Assembly: GCA_009923375.1 (NCBI GenBank) | Contig: RFTO01000097.1 | Coordinates: forward strand, 1-5,220 | DNA length: 5,220 nt | Direction of reading: 5' to 3' | From: Actinomycetota bacterium | GTDB taxonomy: Bacteria; Actinomycetota; Actinomycetes; S36-B12; UBA5976 | Part shown: positions 1 through 5,220 of the stretch, piece by piece | Numbering within the stretch: the stretch's first letter is position 1 | Layout of the letters: each line of letters opens with the position of its first letter | Translations under genes and position numbers: made by a program | Notes under the pieces: generated by a model | What the model was told of the DNA's origin: nothing | The model's database searches: none | Seen by the model: only the letters and a program-made list of their open reading frames with translations

Positions 1-1046
1 CAGACGGCGTCATCCTCAGCGCCGACCCGCAGATCGGGCAGATGCACCGCGGCGCGGAGAAGTTATTCGAATCGCGTGATTACAGGCAGGTGCTGCTGCT
101 CGCAGATCGACACGACTGGCTCTCACCAGTGGGCAGTGAGATCGGCGCTGCGCTTTGCATGGAGCACATGTTGGGCATCGATGTGTCCCGGCGAGCACAG
201 TTGCTTCGGATGCTCGTTGCAGAACTCAGCCGGATCGCAGCGCATGCGATGTTCATCTCCGAATTCCCCATGCGCACAATCGACGAATCTGTTGCGAGTT
301 CCCCTGCGTGGATGAACGCAGTCCGTGATTGGCGCACATTGCGCGATGACATTCTTGAATGTGTTGCGGCTTTAACCGGTGCCCGCGTGCATGTGATGTG
401 GAATGTGATCGGCGGAGTGCTTAACGACGCAGACACACAATGGTGCGATCGCGCGAGAGACTTGATGAGCATCGATTCTTTATGTGATGCGACCGCTGCA
501 GTGTTTGATGCGCCAGTTGTTTTGCAGCGCTTGGACGGGCTCACTGTCATCAATCGCGAGATGGTCAGCGATCACGCAATCACTGGCATCACTGCCAGAG
601 CTGCAGGGGTCCAACGGGATGCTCGGCGCAACCCCGGCTACTTGCTTTACGATGAATTTGCCGATCATCTTCCAACTTTTTCTCAATCCACAGGTTCTGC
701 ACAGGCCCGCATCAACCTGTTGATAAACGAGGCGCTTGCGAGTTCGGGAATGGTCTGCGTGTTGAGTTATGCACTTGCGGATAGCCCCGGTGAGATCAAT
801 ATTCAGCTGCCGAAAACTGTGCGGATGCCAGAAGGCTCGGTTTATCGCGAAACTGAAAATGCCTTGGGAATCAACGGTTTTTGGCTAGTTTCAGCTGGCG
901 ACAAGATGCCACACCGACTTAAAATCCGAGCAGCCTCCTTCAGCACTTTAAGCGCGATTCCTGTGGTGCTTGCTGGCTTGAGCACGGCCGATGTCATTCC
1001 GACATTGGCGACGATTCCTTACCTGGCTGGGGATAGCGATCGCTAA
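1..1046 (+). CDS. nuoD: NADH-quinone oxidoreductase subunit D-like protein (49 kDa subunit), 5' end outside window
   Basis: This is the C-terminal part (about 347 residues, reading from base 3) of a NuoD/49-kDa complex I subunit. In that family the protein sits in the peripheral arm and, with NuoB, forms the quinone-reducing pocket. The fragment shows the family landmarks in order: IGQMHRGAEKLFE near its start, RHDWLSPVGSEIGAAL, the ELSRIAAHAMF helix, RDARRNPGYLLYDEF in the middle, PEGSVYRETENALGINGFWL, then PHRLKIRAASF. It ends in GDSDR like the usual GD/GE-x-DR/DK terminus, so the 3' end is intact and only the first part is missing. It most resembles the divergent NuoD2-type proteins of Actinomycetota as I recall them. 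A Trp replaces the Tyr of the usual DY pair near the quinone site. No other nuo gene follows, so it is either last in its operon or a stand-alone paralogue. Family-level assignment is firm; membership in a working complex I is inferred. An electron-transferring hydrogenase-type relative is less likely. Confidence 0.9.
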   Translation, partial: DGVILSADPQIGQMHRGAEKLFESRDYRQVLLLADRHDWLSPVGSEIGAALCMEHMLGIDVSRRAQLLRMLVAELSRIAAHAMFISEFPMRTIDESVASSPAWMNAVRDWRTLRDDILECVAALTGARVHVMWNVIGGVLNDADTQWCDRARDLMSIDSLCDATAAVFDAPVVLQRLDGLTVINREMVSDHAITGITARAAGVQRDARRNPGYLLYDEFADHLPTFSQSTGSAQARINLLINEALASSGMVCVLSYALADSPGEINIQLPKTVRMPEGSVYRETENALGINGFWLVSAGDKMPHRLKIRAASFSTLSAIPVVLAGLSTADVIPTLATIPYLAGDSDR

Positions 1047-1051
1047 CAAGC

Positions 1052-1060
1052 TGTGGACAA
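1052..1060 (-). promoter_or_regulatory. Single DnaA-box-like 9-mer
   Basis: The minus strand reads TTGTCCACA, which matches the DnaA box form favoured in high-GC actinobacteria. It lies 6 bases after the nuoD stop. It is isolated: no second box or AT-rich unwinding element is seen beside it, so it is not evidence of an origin. It could be a DnaA-responsive site or chance. Confidence 0.2.
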
Positions 1061-1090
1061 CCTCCCCTCGCAAAGTTCACAAAAAAATAG

Positions 1091-1118
1091 TTGAAAATTT
1101 CCCTTGCATTGCTATCCC
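1091..1118 (+). promoter_or_regulatory. Putative sigma-70-type promoter for the structured RNA
   Basis: A good -35 box TTGAAA (1091-1096) is followed after 16 bases by TATCCC (1113-1118), a weak -10. The boxes lie in an AT-rich patch (about 1075-1101, with a run of seven A) that contrasts with the GC-rich surroundings. Initiation would fall near 1124-1126, just before the first hairpin of the RNA candidate. The placement, more than the -10 match, supports the call. Confidence 0.4.
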
Positions 1119-1119
1119 C

Positions 1120-1545
1120 ATGGGCGGTAAGAATCTCCCACCTCGTTAGAAATAACGGGAGGTAGGGCGAAGGAACTCCACGTGGAGGCCGAGCCGGAGG
1201 CAGACCGAAAGGAAAGCCGAAGGGCCTGACGCGACACCCGCAAGGGAGACGCGAGGGGTAAACCTGTGAAGGCGAACCGAAGGGGACGCTGGGAACAGGC
1301 GCACGACGGAAAGCAGGCGGGAAACCGCAGGTGGAACGGCGAGGCGGCGGCTGAAGGGCTTGCGAACGACGGCGCAGGCGAGTTTGACCGTTCTACTGGA
1401 TCGGTTCTTGATCCGTGACGCGACGCTCGAAAGGGTGTCCGGGGTAGGTGGGCGTCGAACCCACTGAGCCGTGGCGAAAGCCGCGGGGCGGATTGATTGA
1501 ACGGATCACGGTGAGACCCGCGCACTCATACTGCGCGGGTCTCAC
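1120..1545 (+). ncRNA. Large structured non-coding RNA candidate, family not recognised
   Basis: No convincing protein gene fits here, but the + strand folds into a dense series of hairpins. Examples: 1137-1167 (CCC/ACCTC/GTTA paired to TAAC/GAGGT/GGG around GAAA); 1176-1187 (CTCC ACGT GGAG); 1199-1218 with a GAAA loop; 1225-1256 with a GCAA loop; 1317-1328 (GCGG GAAA CCGC); 1358-1379 (7 bp, loop AACGACGG); 1422-1439 (7 bp, GAAA); 1448-1464 (GTGGG/CCCAC); 1469-1486 (CCGTGGC GAAA GCCGCGG); then the terminator stem. Probable long-range stems are 1263-1267 with 1295-1299, 1334-1339 with 1388-1393, and 1409-1415 with 1502-1508. Six GNRA-capped stems on one strand fix the orientation, since the complement would show TTTC loops. 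The linkers are purine-rich (GAAGG, GGAAAG), as in large ornate RNAs. It does not look like RNase P RNA, tmRNA, rRNA or 6S RNA. HEARO/omega RNA, GOLLD/ROOL-like or a new family are possible, but no IscB-like nuclease gene lies in the window. The ends are approximate. Confidence 0.7.
1511..1545 (+). terminator. Perfect 14-bp stem-loop, probable terminator of the structured RNA
   Basis: The arms 1511-1524 (GTGAGACCCGCGCA) and 1532-1545 are exact reverse complements around the 7-base loop CTCATAC. The stem is very GC-rich and is followed by TCGTTT rather than a clean U-tract, as is frequent for actinobacterial terminators. The last five bases of the 3' arm (CTCAC, 1541-1545) can instead pair with GTGAG at 1552-1556, so two folds compete. 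Confidence 0.65.
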
Positions 1546-1552
1546 TCGTTTG
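1530..1552 (+). repeat. 23-base motif, copy 1 (matches 4032-4054)
   Basis: The motif begins ACTGCGCGGG and ends CTCACTCGTTTG. It matches the copy at 4032-4054 in 22 of 23 positions; the one difference is T here (1540) and A there (4042). This copy forms the 3' arm of the 14-bp terminator-like stem plus its tail. It lies at the end of the RNA candidate, before the two-gene cassette. Confidence 0.7.
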
Positions 1553-1553
1553 T

Positions 1554-1585
1554 GAGGGCGGTTTTGAACGAGACGTAAAACCCTC
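1554..1585 (+). other. Second hairpin downstream of the RNA terminator
   Basis: GAGGG (1554-1558) pairs with CCCTC (1581-1585), and inside it TTTT (1562-1565) pairs with AAAA (1577-1580), with a 3-base bulge and an 11-base loop. It follows the 14-bp stem by eight bases and may be a tandem terminator or a continuation of the RNA. The rest of this spacer, to about 1660, shows nothing I can name. Confidence 0.35.
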
Positions 1586-1660
1586 GTTGCCTGCCACGCA
1601 GTCCCTTTCCGGTGGCACTCGGGATGGCACGACAGGCTCGCCGAAACTCCTCACACACGC

Positions 1661-1688
1661 TTGCAGTCCGTTGGTGTGAAGCTAGATG
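1661..1688 (+). promoter_or_regulatory. Weak promoter-like boxes ahead of the membrane-protein gene
   Basis: TTGCAG (1661-1666) and TAGATG (1683-1688) are spaced by 16 bases, about 40 bases before the 1730 start codon. Each matches the consensus only in part. Some promoter is expected here because the strong stem at 1511-1545 should end upstream transcription, but these exact boxes are tentative. Confidence 0.25.
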
Positions 1689-1729
1689 CAGAGTACCGTT
1701 AGCGGGGTTCGCCAACCGAAGGAACTCGT

Positions 1730-2749
1730 ATGACAACTCATGCAATTGCGGTGATAGTGCTTGCCGACTACCTGCCGAATGATCTCTTGGAGCACCCTAG
1801 TTGCGCCCCGGGACTCTTCACTCCAATCACGGCTGATGGCGCTCCCGTTGAACCGGTCCGGGCCCTGATGGAAGTGGAGGCACCTCGCCAACTGTTCTCA
1901 ACTCTCGTTGCCGACCACCAACATATTTCCCTCTGGGGCGAAGCCGTTCTGCTTCAGCAACAAGTTCAGTGCGTCGGTATTGAACGCCTTAATGTTCCTG
2001 AGAAGAACTCCCTCCTGTGTCGACAGTTTTTGACGCTTCATTTGACGTCCGAGTCGGCTCATGCGATGGAAAGAGTGTTGAAAACGCTTGCTCACGTTCG
2101 CACCCAGGCAGCACTGACGCTGCTTGCGCGGTTGCCCTTCCAGATTATTCCAAGCCCGCTCGTCCAACGAGCCTTCACTTTTCTTCACACGGACGAAACG
2201 AGCGATCTAGACGTGAACAACCCCCTCGTCCATGTTGTGCCGAGCCACGTAGGCGTGAGCCCGGGTCATTGGACACACGGACGCTTGTCTTTTGCCGCGC
2301 AGGTTCTCGCTTTGCAATTGGCCAACCAGGTTCTTCTCGATTTGCTCCCGACACCCGACGGCACGACGCCGAGCGGTGCGACCGGTGGGGACAACGAGTA
2401 CGTGGCAGCTGTGAGGAACTATCTGGCTCATGCATGGTGGCCGGACTTCTCACTCGACCCTGCAACCATCTTGGTTGCTGAATCTTTTTACTCCAACACA
2501 CGTCTGCGCATCCGGGTTGCTGAGGAGCGGGAGACCATGCGGGATGTGTGGGCTGCAGCCGAGGCAAACAACTCGCGCCTACTCAATCGCGTGGGTGTGG
2601 TGCTGGGAACTTCAGCCGTTATCGCAGGTTGGTTCGCGATTGCGGCAGGCGAGCTGCCAGGCAGAATGCAGGCACTCATTGCTGGTGTTGGGGGAGTGGC
2701 CACAGTCGTACTTGCGGCCTACGCCCCGCGCCTGGGCCGCAAGAAGTAG
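1730..2749 (+). CDS. Hypothetical protein with two C-terminal transmembrane segments
   Basis: I do not recognise this 339-residue protein. The ATG start is supported by a GAAGGA Shine-Dalgarno (1718-1723) six bases upstream. Residues 1-270 look soluble and mixed helical, with a run from about 186 to 206 rich in Leu and Ala that may be a buried amphipathic helix. Residues 210-222 are a Gly/Thr/Pro linker. Residues 255-287 (RLRIRVAEERETMRDVWAA...) look like a charged helix leading into the membrane. Two hydrophobic segments follow (about 288-307 and 314-332), joined by the very short turn GELPGRM, and the protein ends in the basic tail RLGRKK. No signal peptide is seen, so the large N-terminal part is probably cytoplasmic, anchored by a C-terminal hairpin. 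The layout recalls CorA-like channels and some membrane effectors, but the CorA GMN signature is absent, so no transport role is claimed. It probably shares a transcript with the WG-repeat gene. Confidence 0.8.
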   Translation: MTTHAIAVIVLADYLPNDLLEHPSCAPGLFTPITADGAPVEPVRALMEVEAPRQLFSTLVADHQHISLWGEAVLLQQQVQCVGIERLNVPEKNSLLCRQFLTLHLTSESAHAMERVLKTLAHVRTQAALTLLARLPFQIIPSPLVQRAFTFLHTDETSDLDVNNPLVHVVPSHVGVSPGHWTHGRLSFAAQVLALQLANQVLLDLLPTPDGTTPSGATGGDNEYVAAVRNYLAHAWWPDFSLDPATILVAESFYSNTRLRIRVAEERETMRDVWAAAEANNSRLLNRVGVVLGTSAVIAGWFAIAAGELPGRMQALIAGVGGVATVVLAAYAPRLGRKK

Positions 2750-2794
2750 CGGACTGAACTTTCTCAAGAGACTCTCGGAACAAGGAGACCAAAG

Positions 2795-4003
2795 GTGAAC
2801 GAGCCTGCTTACGACTTCCCCCTCAGCGAGCTTGTGTCAAATGGGCAGTGGCGGTGGGCAATTGAACCGCGCTTTACTGCGCGTTTGGGAGTTACCGGGG
2901 GCGAGCGCCGGTTCTTCTGTGACCGTGCACTCACAGCGTCACACTCGGAGGATGGATACCAATTTGGTTATCTTGACTTGACTGGCGCCGAAGTGATTCC
3001 GCCCCAATTCCACGACGCGAAGAAATTTGAAGGCGGCCGAGCATGGGTTGAGCAGAATGCGCGATGGGGGCTCATTGATGCTTCGGGGTCCTTTCTGACG
3101 CGCCCAATGTACGACTGGGTCGATAGCTGGATTGATGCGGGAACAGGGGGTCTTCGCGCCGTTCGTCTCGCAGACCGATTGGGTTATGTGGATGAAACCG
3201 GGGCGCTCGTAATCAACCCGCGGTTTGGTGCTGGCGGCTATTTCAACGAAGGATTCTCCAGCGCCTCTCCCTGGTCGAGCGAAGAAGAGGTGACCCCGTA
3301 TGGGGTCATTGATTCTTCAGGGAATTGGGTCGTCCAGCCCCGATTCTCCGATATTTGGCGTTTTTCACGCGGCCTAGCCCCAGCCCGACTGGAGGAAGAT
3401 TCCAAGTGGGGTTTCATCGACTCGTCGGGCTCGTGGGTCATTTCCCCGGCATTCGATTGGGTCGCTGAGTTCGATGCACATGGACTCGCGCGGGTCCAGA
3501 AAGACGGTTTGTGGGGTGTGATTGACACTGAAGGAAGATTCATCATCCAGCCGCAATTCGATGCAATCGATGACTTTGTTGACGGAATCGCTGGTGTGAG
3601 CATTGGTGACGGGATGAACGCCCGGATGGGTTTCATCGATATCAGTGGCAAATTTGTTATTCCGCCGCGATTTGCCACCGTTTACGGCTTCGACCACGGC
3701 TATGCACAAGTTTCCGAAGACGATGCAGATGACGTGTGGAATTCATTCAGTATTGATAGAACCGGGGAACGGGTGGCCAACTTCCGCAGTTGCGAAAAAT
3801 TCAGTGAAGGTCTTGCGTTCGCGAGATCGCACGATGGATTTGTGGGCGTTATCGATACGACTGGAAATTGGATCGTAGAGCCGGTGCTTCCCTACTTGAG
3901 TCAAATGGGACCGTTCGGTTGCGGCGCTGCGGTTCTTGATTCCTGGGGTCCAGACGGACCACACTGGCACCACGAATGGGTTGGGTACATCTCACTGGTC
4001 TAA
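2795..4003 (+). CDS. WG-repeat protein
   Basis: This 402-residue protein is built almost wholly of WG-type beta-repeats, with cores of the form [W/F/Y/L/M/V]G[x][I/V/L]D. Cores lie near residues 57 (FGYLD), 91 (WGLID), 129 (LGYVD), 169 (YGVID), 205 (WGFID), 240 (WGVID), 278 (MGFID), 317 (SFSID, degenerate), 350 (VGVID) and 396 (VGYIS, final). The spacing is mostly 33-40 residues. Each core is followed by a G.[FW][VI][VI].P.F segment, for example GNWVVQPRF. Residues 20-27 (RWAIEPRF) look like the tail of a preceding partial repeat. There is no signal peptide, membrane segment or enzymatic motif, so a cytoplasmic binding or scaffold role is the best inference; the family's biochemical function is poorly known. 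The GTG start is chosen because AAGGAG (2782-2787) sits seven bases ahead. The gene follows the membrane-protein gene by 45 bases with no terminator between, so the two probably form an operon and may act together. Confidence 0.9.
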   Translation: MNEPAYDFPLSELVSNGQWRWAIEPRFTARLGVTGGERRFFCDRALTASHSEDGYQFGYLDLTGAEVIPPQFHDAKKFEGGRAWVEQNARWGLIDASGSFLTRPMYDWVDSWIDAGTGGLRAVRLADRLGYVDETGALVINPRFGAGGYFNEGFSSASPWSSEEEVTPYGVIDSSGNWVVQPRFSDIWRFSRGLAPARLEEDSKWGFIDSSGSWVISPAFDWVAEFDAHGLARVQKDGLWGVIDTEGRFIIQPQFDAIDDFVDGIAGVSIGDGMNARMGFIDISGKFVIPPRFATVYGFDHGYAQVSEDDADDVWNSFSIDRTGERVANFRSCEKFSEGLAFARSHDGFVGVIDTTGNWIVEPVLPYLSQMGPFGCGAAVLDSWGPDGPHWHHEWVGYISLV

Positions 4004-4027
4004 GGCTGTGATGAGAAGAGCGTTCGC

Positions 4028-4069
4028 CCGCACTGCGCGGGACTCACTCGTTTGGCGAGTTCCGTGCGG
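4028..4069 (+). terminator. Bulged stem-loop after the WG-repeat gene, probable terminator
   Basis: CCGCAC (4028-4033) pairs with GTGCGG (4064-4069), and inside it GGGACTC (4039-4045) pairs with GAGTTCC (4057-4063) with one G-U pair. The result is a 13-bp stem with a 5-base bulge and an 11-base loop. It starts 24 bases after the WG gene stop and has no U-tract. A smaller alternative is CCCGC/GCGGG around ACTGC (4027-4041). Confidence 0.55.
4032..4054 (+). repeat. 23-base motif, copy 2 (matches 1530-1552)
   Basis: It has one mismatch to the copy at 1530-1552. Here the motif is folded into a different hairpin, pairing with sequence to its right rather than to its left. Both copies sit just after a transcribed unit, which fits a shared terminator family. 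The pair also brackets the two-gene cassette. Confidence 0.7.
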
Positions 4070-4118
4070 CGCGGGTGTTCAACCAGCCTACGAACGCGCC
4101 ACAATCGGGAAACACCCT

Positions 4119-4124
4119 TAGCCT
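4119..4124 (+). promoter_or_regulatory. Probable -10 box of a leaderless aldehyde dehydrogenase transcript
   Basis: TAGCCT fits the actinobacterial TANNNT -10 pattern and ends six bases before the ATG at 4131, so transcription would start at or next to the start codon. No Shine-Dalgarno is visible before that ATG, which agrees with leaderless translation. No clear -35 box is seen. Confidence 0.45.
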
Positions 4125-4130
4125 GCACAC

Positions 4131-5220
4131 ATGGGTCTACACATCAAGCCTGGCACGGACTGGGATTCCGTATTTGCGCAAGCGCGCGCACTGGCGCCGG
4201 AAGCTTTCGAATCCGACAGATTAAACAACCTCATCGGTGGGCAATGGCAGTCGTTAGGCACAACTTGCGATCACCCAAACCCTGTTGATCAGTCGCTGAT
4301 TCCCGGACCTCCGCGGATTGATCAGTCGATGGCTACAGCAGCGGTGGCAAGCGCCGTGCAGCAACATCATGCGTGGGCGTCTGTTGACCTCGATGAGCGC
4401 AAGTCTCGAGTTGCACATGCATTAGTTGGCTTGCGTGAGGGCCGCGACACGATTGCGTTGCTACTGGCCTGGGAGATTGGCAAGCCTTGGCGCCTTGCGT
4501 GCGCAGATGTCGACCGCTGCATTGACGGTGTCGACTGGTATCTCACACAAATCGACAGGCAACTTGACGGTCGTCGAACGCTGCCCGGTCCCATCTCAAA
4601 TATCGCTTCTTGGAATTACCCACTGAGCGTTCTTGTCCACGCCGAACTCGTGCAGATGCTTGCTGGGAACGCGGCGATTGCGAAGACGCCTTCTCAAGGT
4701 GGCTTCCATGCGTTGACACTTGCTCACGCCTACCTCAACCGCGCAGGACTACCTGCAACGCTGGTTAGCGGTGTCGGAGCTGAACTGAGTGAGGCATTGG
4801 TGTCGTCGCCGGAGTTGGGCGCATTTGCTTTCGTGGGTGGCCGCTCCAACGGTCGCGCCACTTTGGAACGACTCGGTGACTTCAACCGGCGCCACATCCT
4901 TGAGCAGGAGGGGCTGAACGCCTGGGGTGTCTGGGAATTCTCAGATTGGGATGGCCTCGCCCAGCATGTGCGCAAGGGTTTCGAGTACGCGAAGCAACGA
5001 TGTACCGCGTACCCGCGTTACGTTGTCCAGCGCCGACTGTTTCCTGCGTTCCTTGACATGTATCTCCCGATCGTCAAAAGTCTGCGCTTTGGGCATCCGC
5101 TCGCGGTGGAGCAAGACGCCGATGCTCTCCCTGATTTGTCATTCGGGCCCGTGATCCATCGCACCAAAGCGAGCGAACTACACGCTCAATTTGCTGAGGC
5201 AATCGCCGGTGGTGGCATTC
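4131..5220 (+). CDS. Aldehyde dehydrogenase family protein, 3' end outside window
   Basis: The reading frame is open from the ATG to the right edge (363 residues seen; the family is usually about 480-520). Members oxidise aldehydes to acids with NAD(P)+ through a cysteine thiohemiacetal. Landmarks: LIGGQW near 34-39; EIGKP in the N-terminal helix region; SWNYP with the oxyanion Asn at 162; AIAKTPS with the cofactor-binding Lys at 185; AFVGG (233-237) in place of the usual FTGS loop; LEQEGLNAWG with the general-base Glu at 258, replacing the common ELGGK; KQRCTAYPR with the nucleophile Cys at 291; and FGPVI at 338. The spacings N162-K185 (23) and E258-C291 (33) agree with classical enzymes (23 and 34). 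The catalytic set is therefore complete although the surrounding motifs are divergent. The substrate cannot be told. The start is chosen as the first in-frame ATG giving a normal N-terminus, preceded by a TANNNT box and no ribosome site. The hairpin at 4028-4069 separates it from the WG gene, so it is likely its own unit. Confidence 0.9.
   Translation, partial: MGLHIKPGTDWDSVFAQARALAPEAFESDRLNNLIGGQWQSLGTTCDHPNPVDQSLIPGPPRIDQSMATAAVASAVQQHHAWASVDLDERKSRVAHALVGLREGRDTIALLLAWEIGKPWRLACADVDRCIDGVDWYLTQIDRQLDGRRTLPGPISNIASWNYPLSVLVHAELVQMLAGNAAIAKTPSQGGFHALTLAHAYLNRAGLPATLVSGVGAELSEALVSSPELGAFAFVGGRSNGRATLERLGDFNRRHILEQEGLNAWGVWEFSDWDGLAQHVRKGFEYAKQRCTAYPRYVVQRRLFPAFLDMYLPIVKSLRFGHPLAVEQDADALPDLSFGPVIHRTKASELHAQFAEAIAGGGI

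Noticed and set aside
80..553. A 157-codon open frame antisense to nuoD
   Set aside because: It lies wholly opposite a well-supported conserved gene and its translation has no recognisable features.
1120..1149. A nine-codon ATG frame (MGGKNLPPR) at the start of the RNA candidate
   Set aside because: It has no ribosome site and runs into the first strong hairpin. It could be a leader peptide, but nothing beyond the ATG and stop supports it.
1448..1464. T-arm-like hairpin (GTGGG, 7-base loop CGTCGAA, CCCAC), as in tRNA or tmRNA
   Set aside because: The loop lacks the TTCRA order, and no acceptor stem, CCA or anticodon arm surrounds it; no tmRNA tag frame is present.
1466..1490. Resemblance of GAGCCGTGGCGAAAGCC to group II intron domain V
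   Set aside because: The stem is a continuous 7-bp hairpin without the domain V bulge, the usual AGC/GUUC ends do not pair, and no reverse transcriptase or intron boundary sequences are present.
1112..1525. A 137-codon open frame on the minus strand, rich in Arg, Ser, Pro and Phe
   Set aside because: It is the complement of the hairpin-rich RNA. Its composition is the low-complexity kind produced by GC-rich structured RNA, it has no recognisable domain, and the GNRA loops show that the + strand is the functional one.
2591..2731. CorA-type magnesium channel assignment for the two C-terminal membrane segments
   Set aside because: The GMN signature at the end of the first helix is absent (GWFAIAAGEL instead) and the N-terminal domain shows no CorA motif, so only the membrane topology is reported.
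2017..2798. Several overlapping open frames on both strands across the membrane-protein gene
   Set aside because: They are by-products of GC-rich codon use in the 1730-2749 gene, lack good ribosome sites, and have Cys/Arg/Ser-rich translations without domains.

Overview
The window looks like a moderately GC-rich actinobacterial chromosome segment (inference). The complex I subunit resembles the NuoD2-type proteins of Actinomycetota as I remember them. The aldehyde dehydrogenase carries a non-canonical EQEGLNAWG / KQRCTAYPR version of the family motifs that I associate with actinobacteria. One gene appears leaderless behind a TANNNT -10 box, which is common in that phylum. No gene on the minus strand is supported.

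Layout. (1) 1-1046 holds the 3' part of a nuoD-like gene that enters from the left. (2) 1047-1729 is a 683-base stretch without a protein gene. Most of it is a strikingly structured RNA candidate on the + strand (about 1120-1545). It has an AT-rich promoter-like patch in front, at least ten hairpins, six of them capped by GNRA tetraloops, and a perfect 14-bp terminator-like stem at the end. (3) 1730-2749 encodes an unrecognised 339-residue protein with two C-terminal membrane segments. (4) 2795-4003 encodes a 402-residue WG-repeat protein, 45 bases downstream and probably co-transcribed. (5) 4004-4130 holds a hairpin and a probable leaderless promoter. (6) 4131 to the right edge is the N-terminal 363 residues of an aldehyde dehydrogenase family protein.

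How the parts relate. The outer genes (nuoD and aldehyde dehydrogenase) are metabolic. The middle block (structured RNA, membrane protein, WG-repeat protein) has no evident metabolic link to them and may be an accessory insertion. A 23-base near-identical motif (one mismatch) ends both the RNA (1530-1552) and the segment just after the WG gene (4032-4054). It therefore brackets the two-gene cassette, either as a shared terminator family or as a boundary repeat. The most interesting object is the RNA. I could not assign it to a family by eye. A solitary HEARO/omega-type RNA, a GOLLD/ROOL-like large ornate RNA, or a new family are all open.
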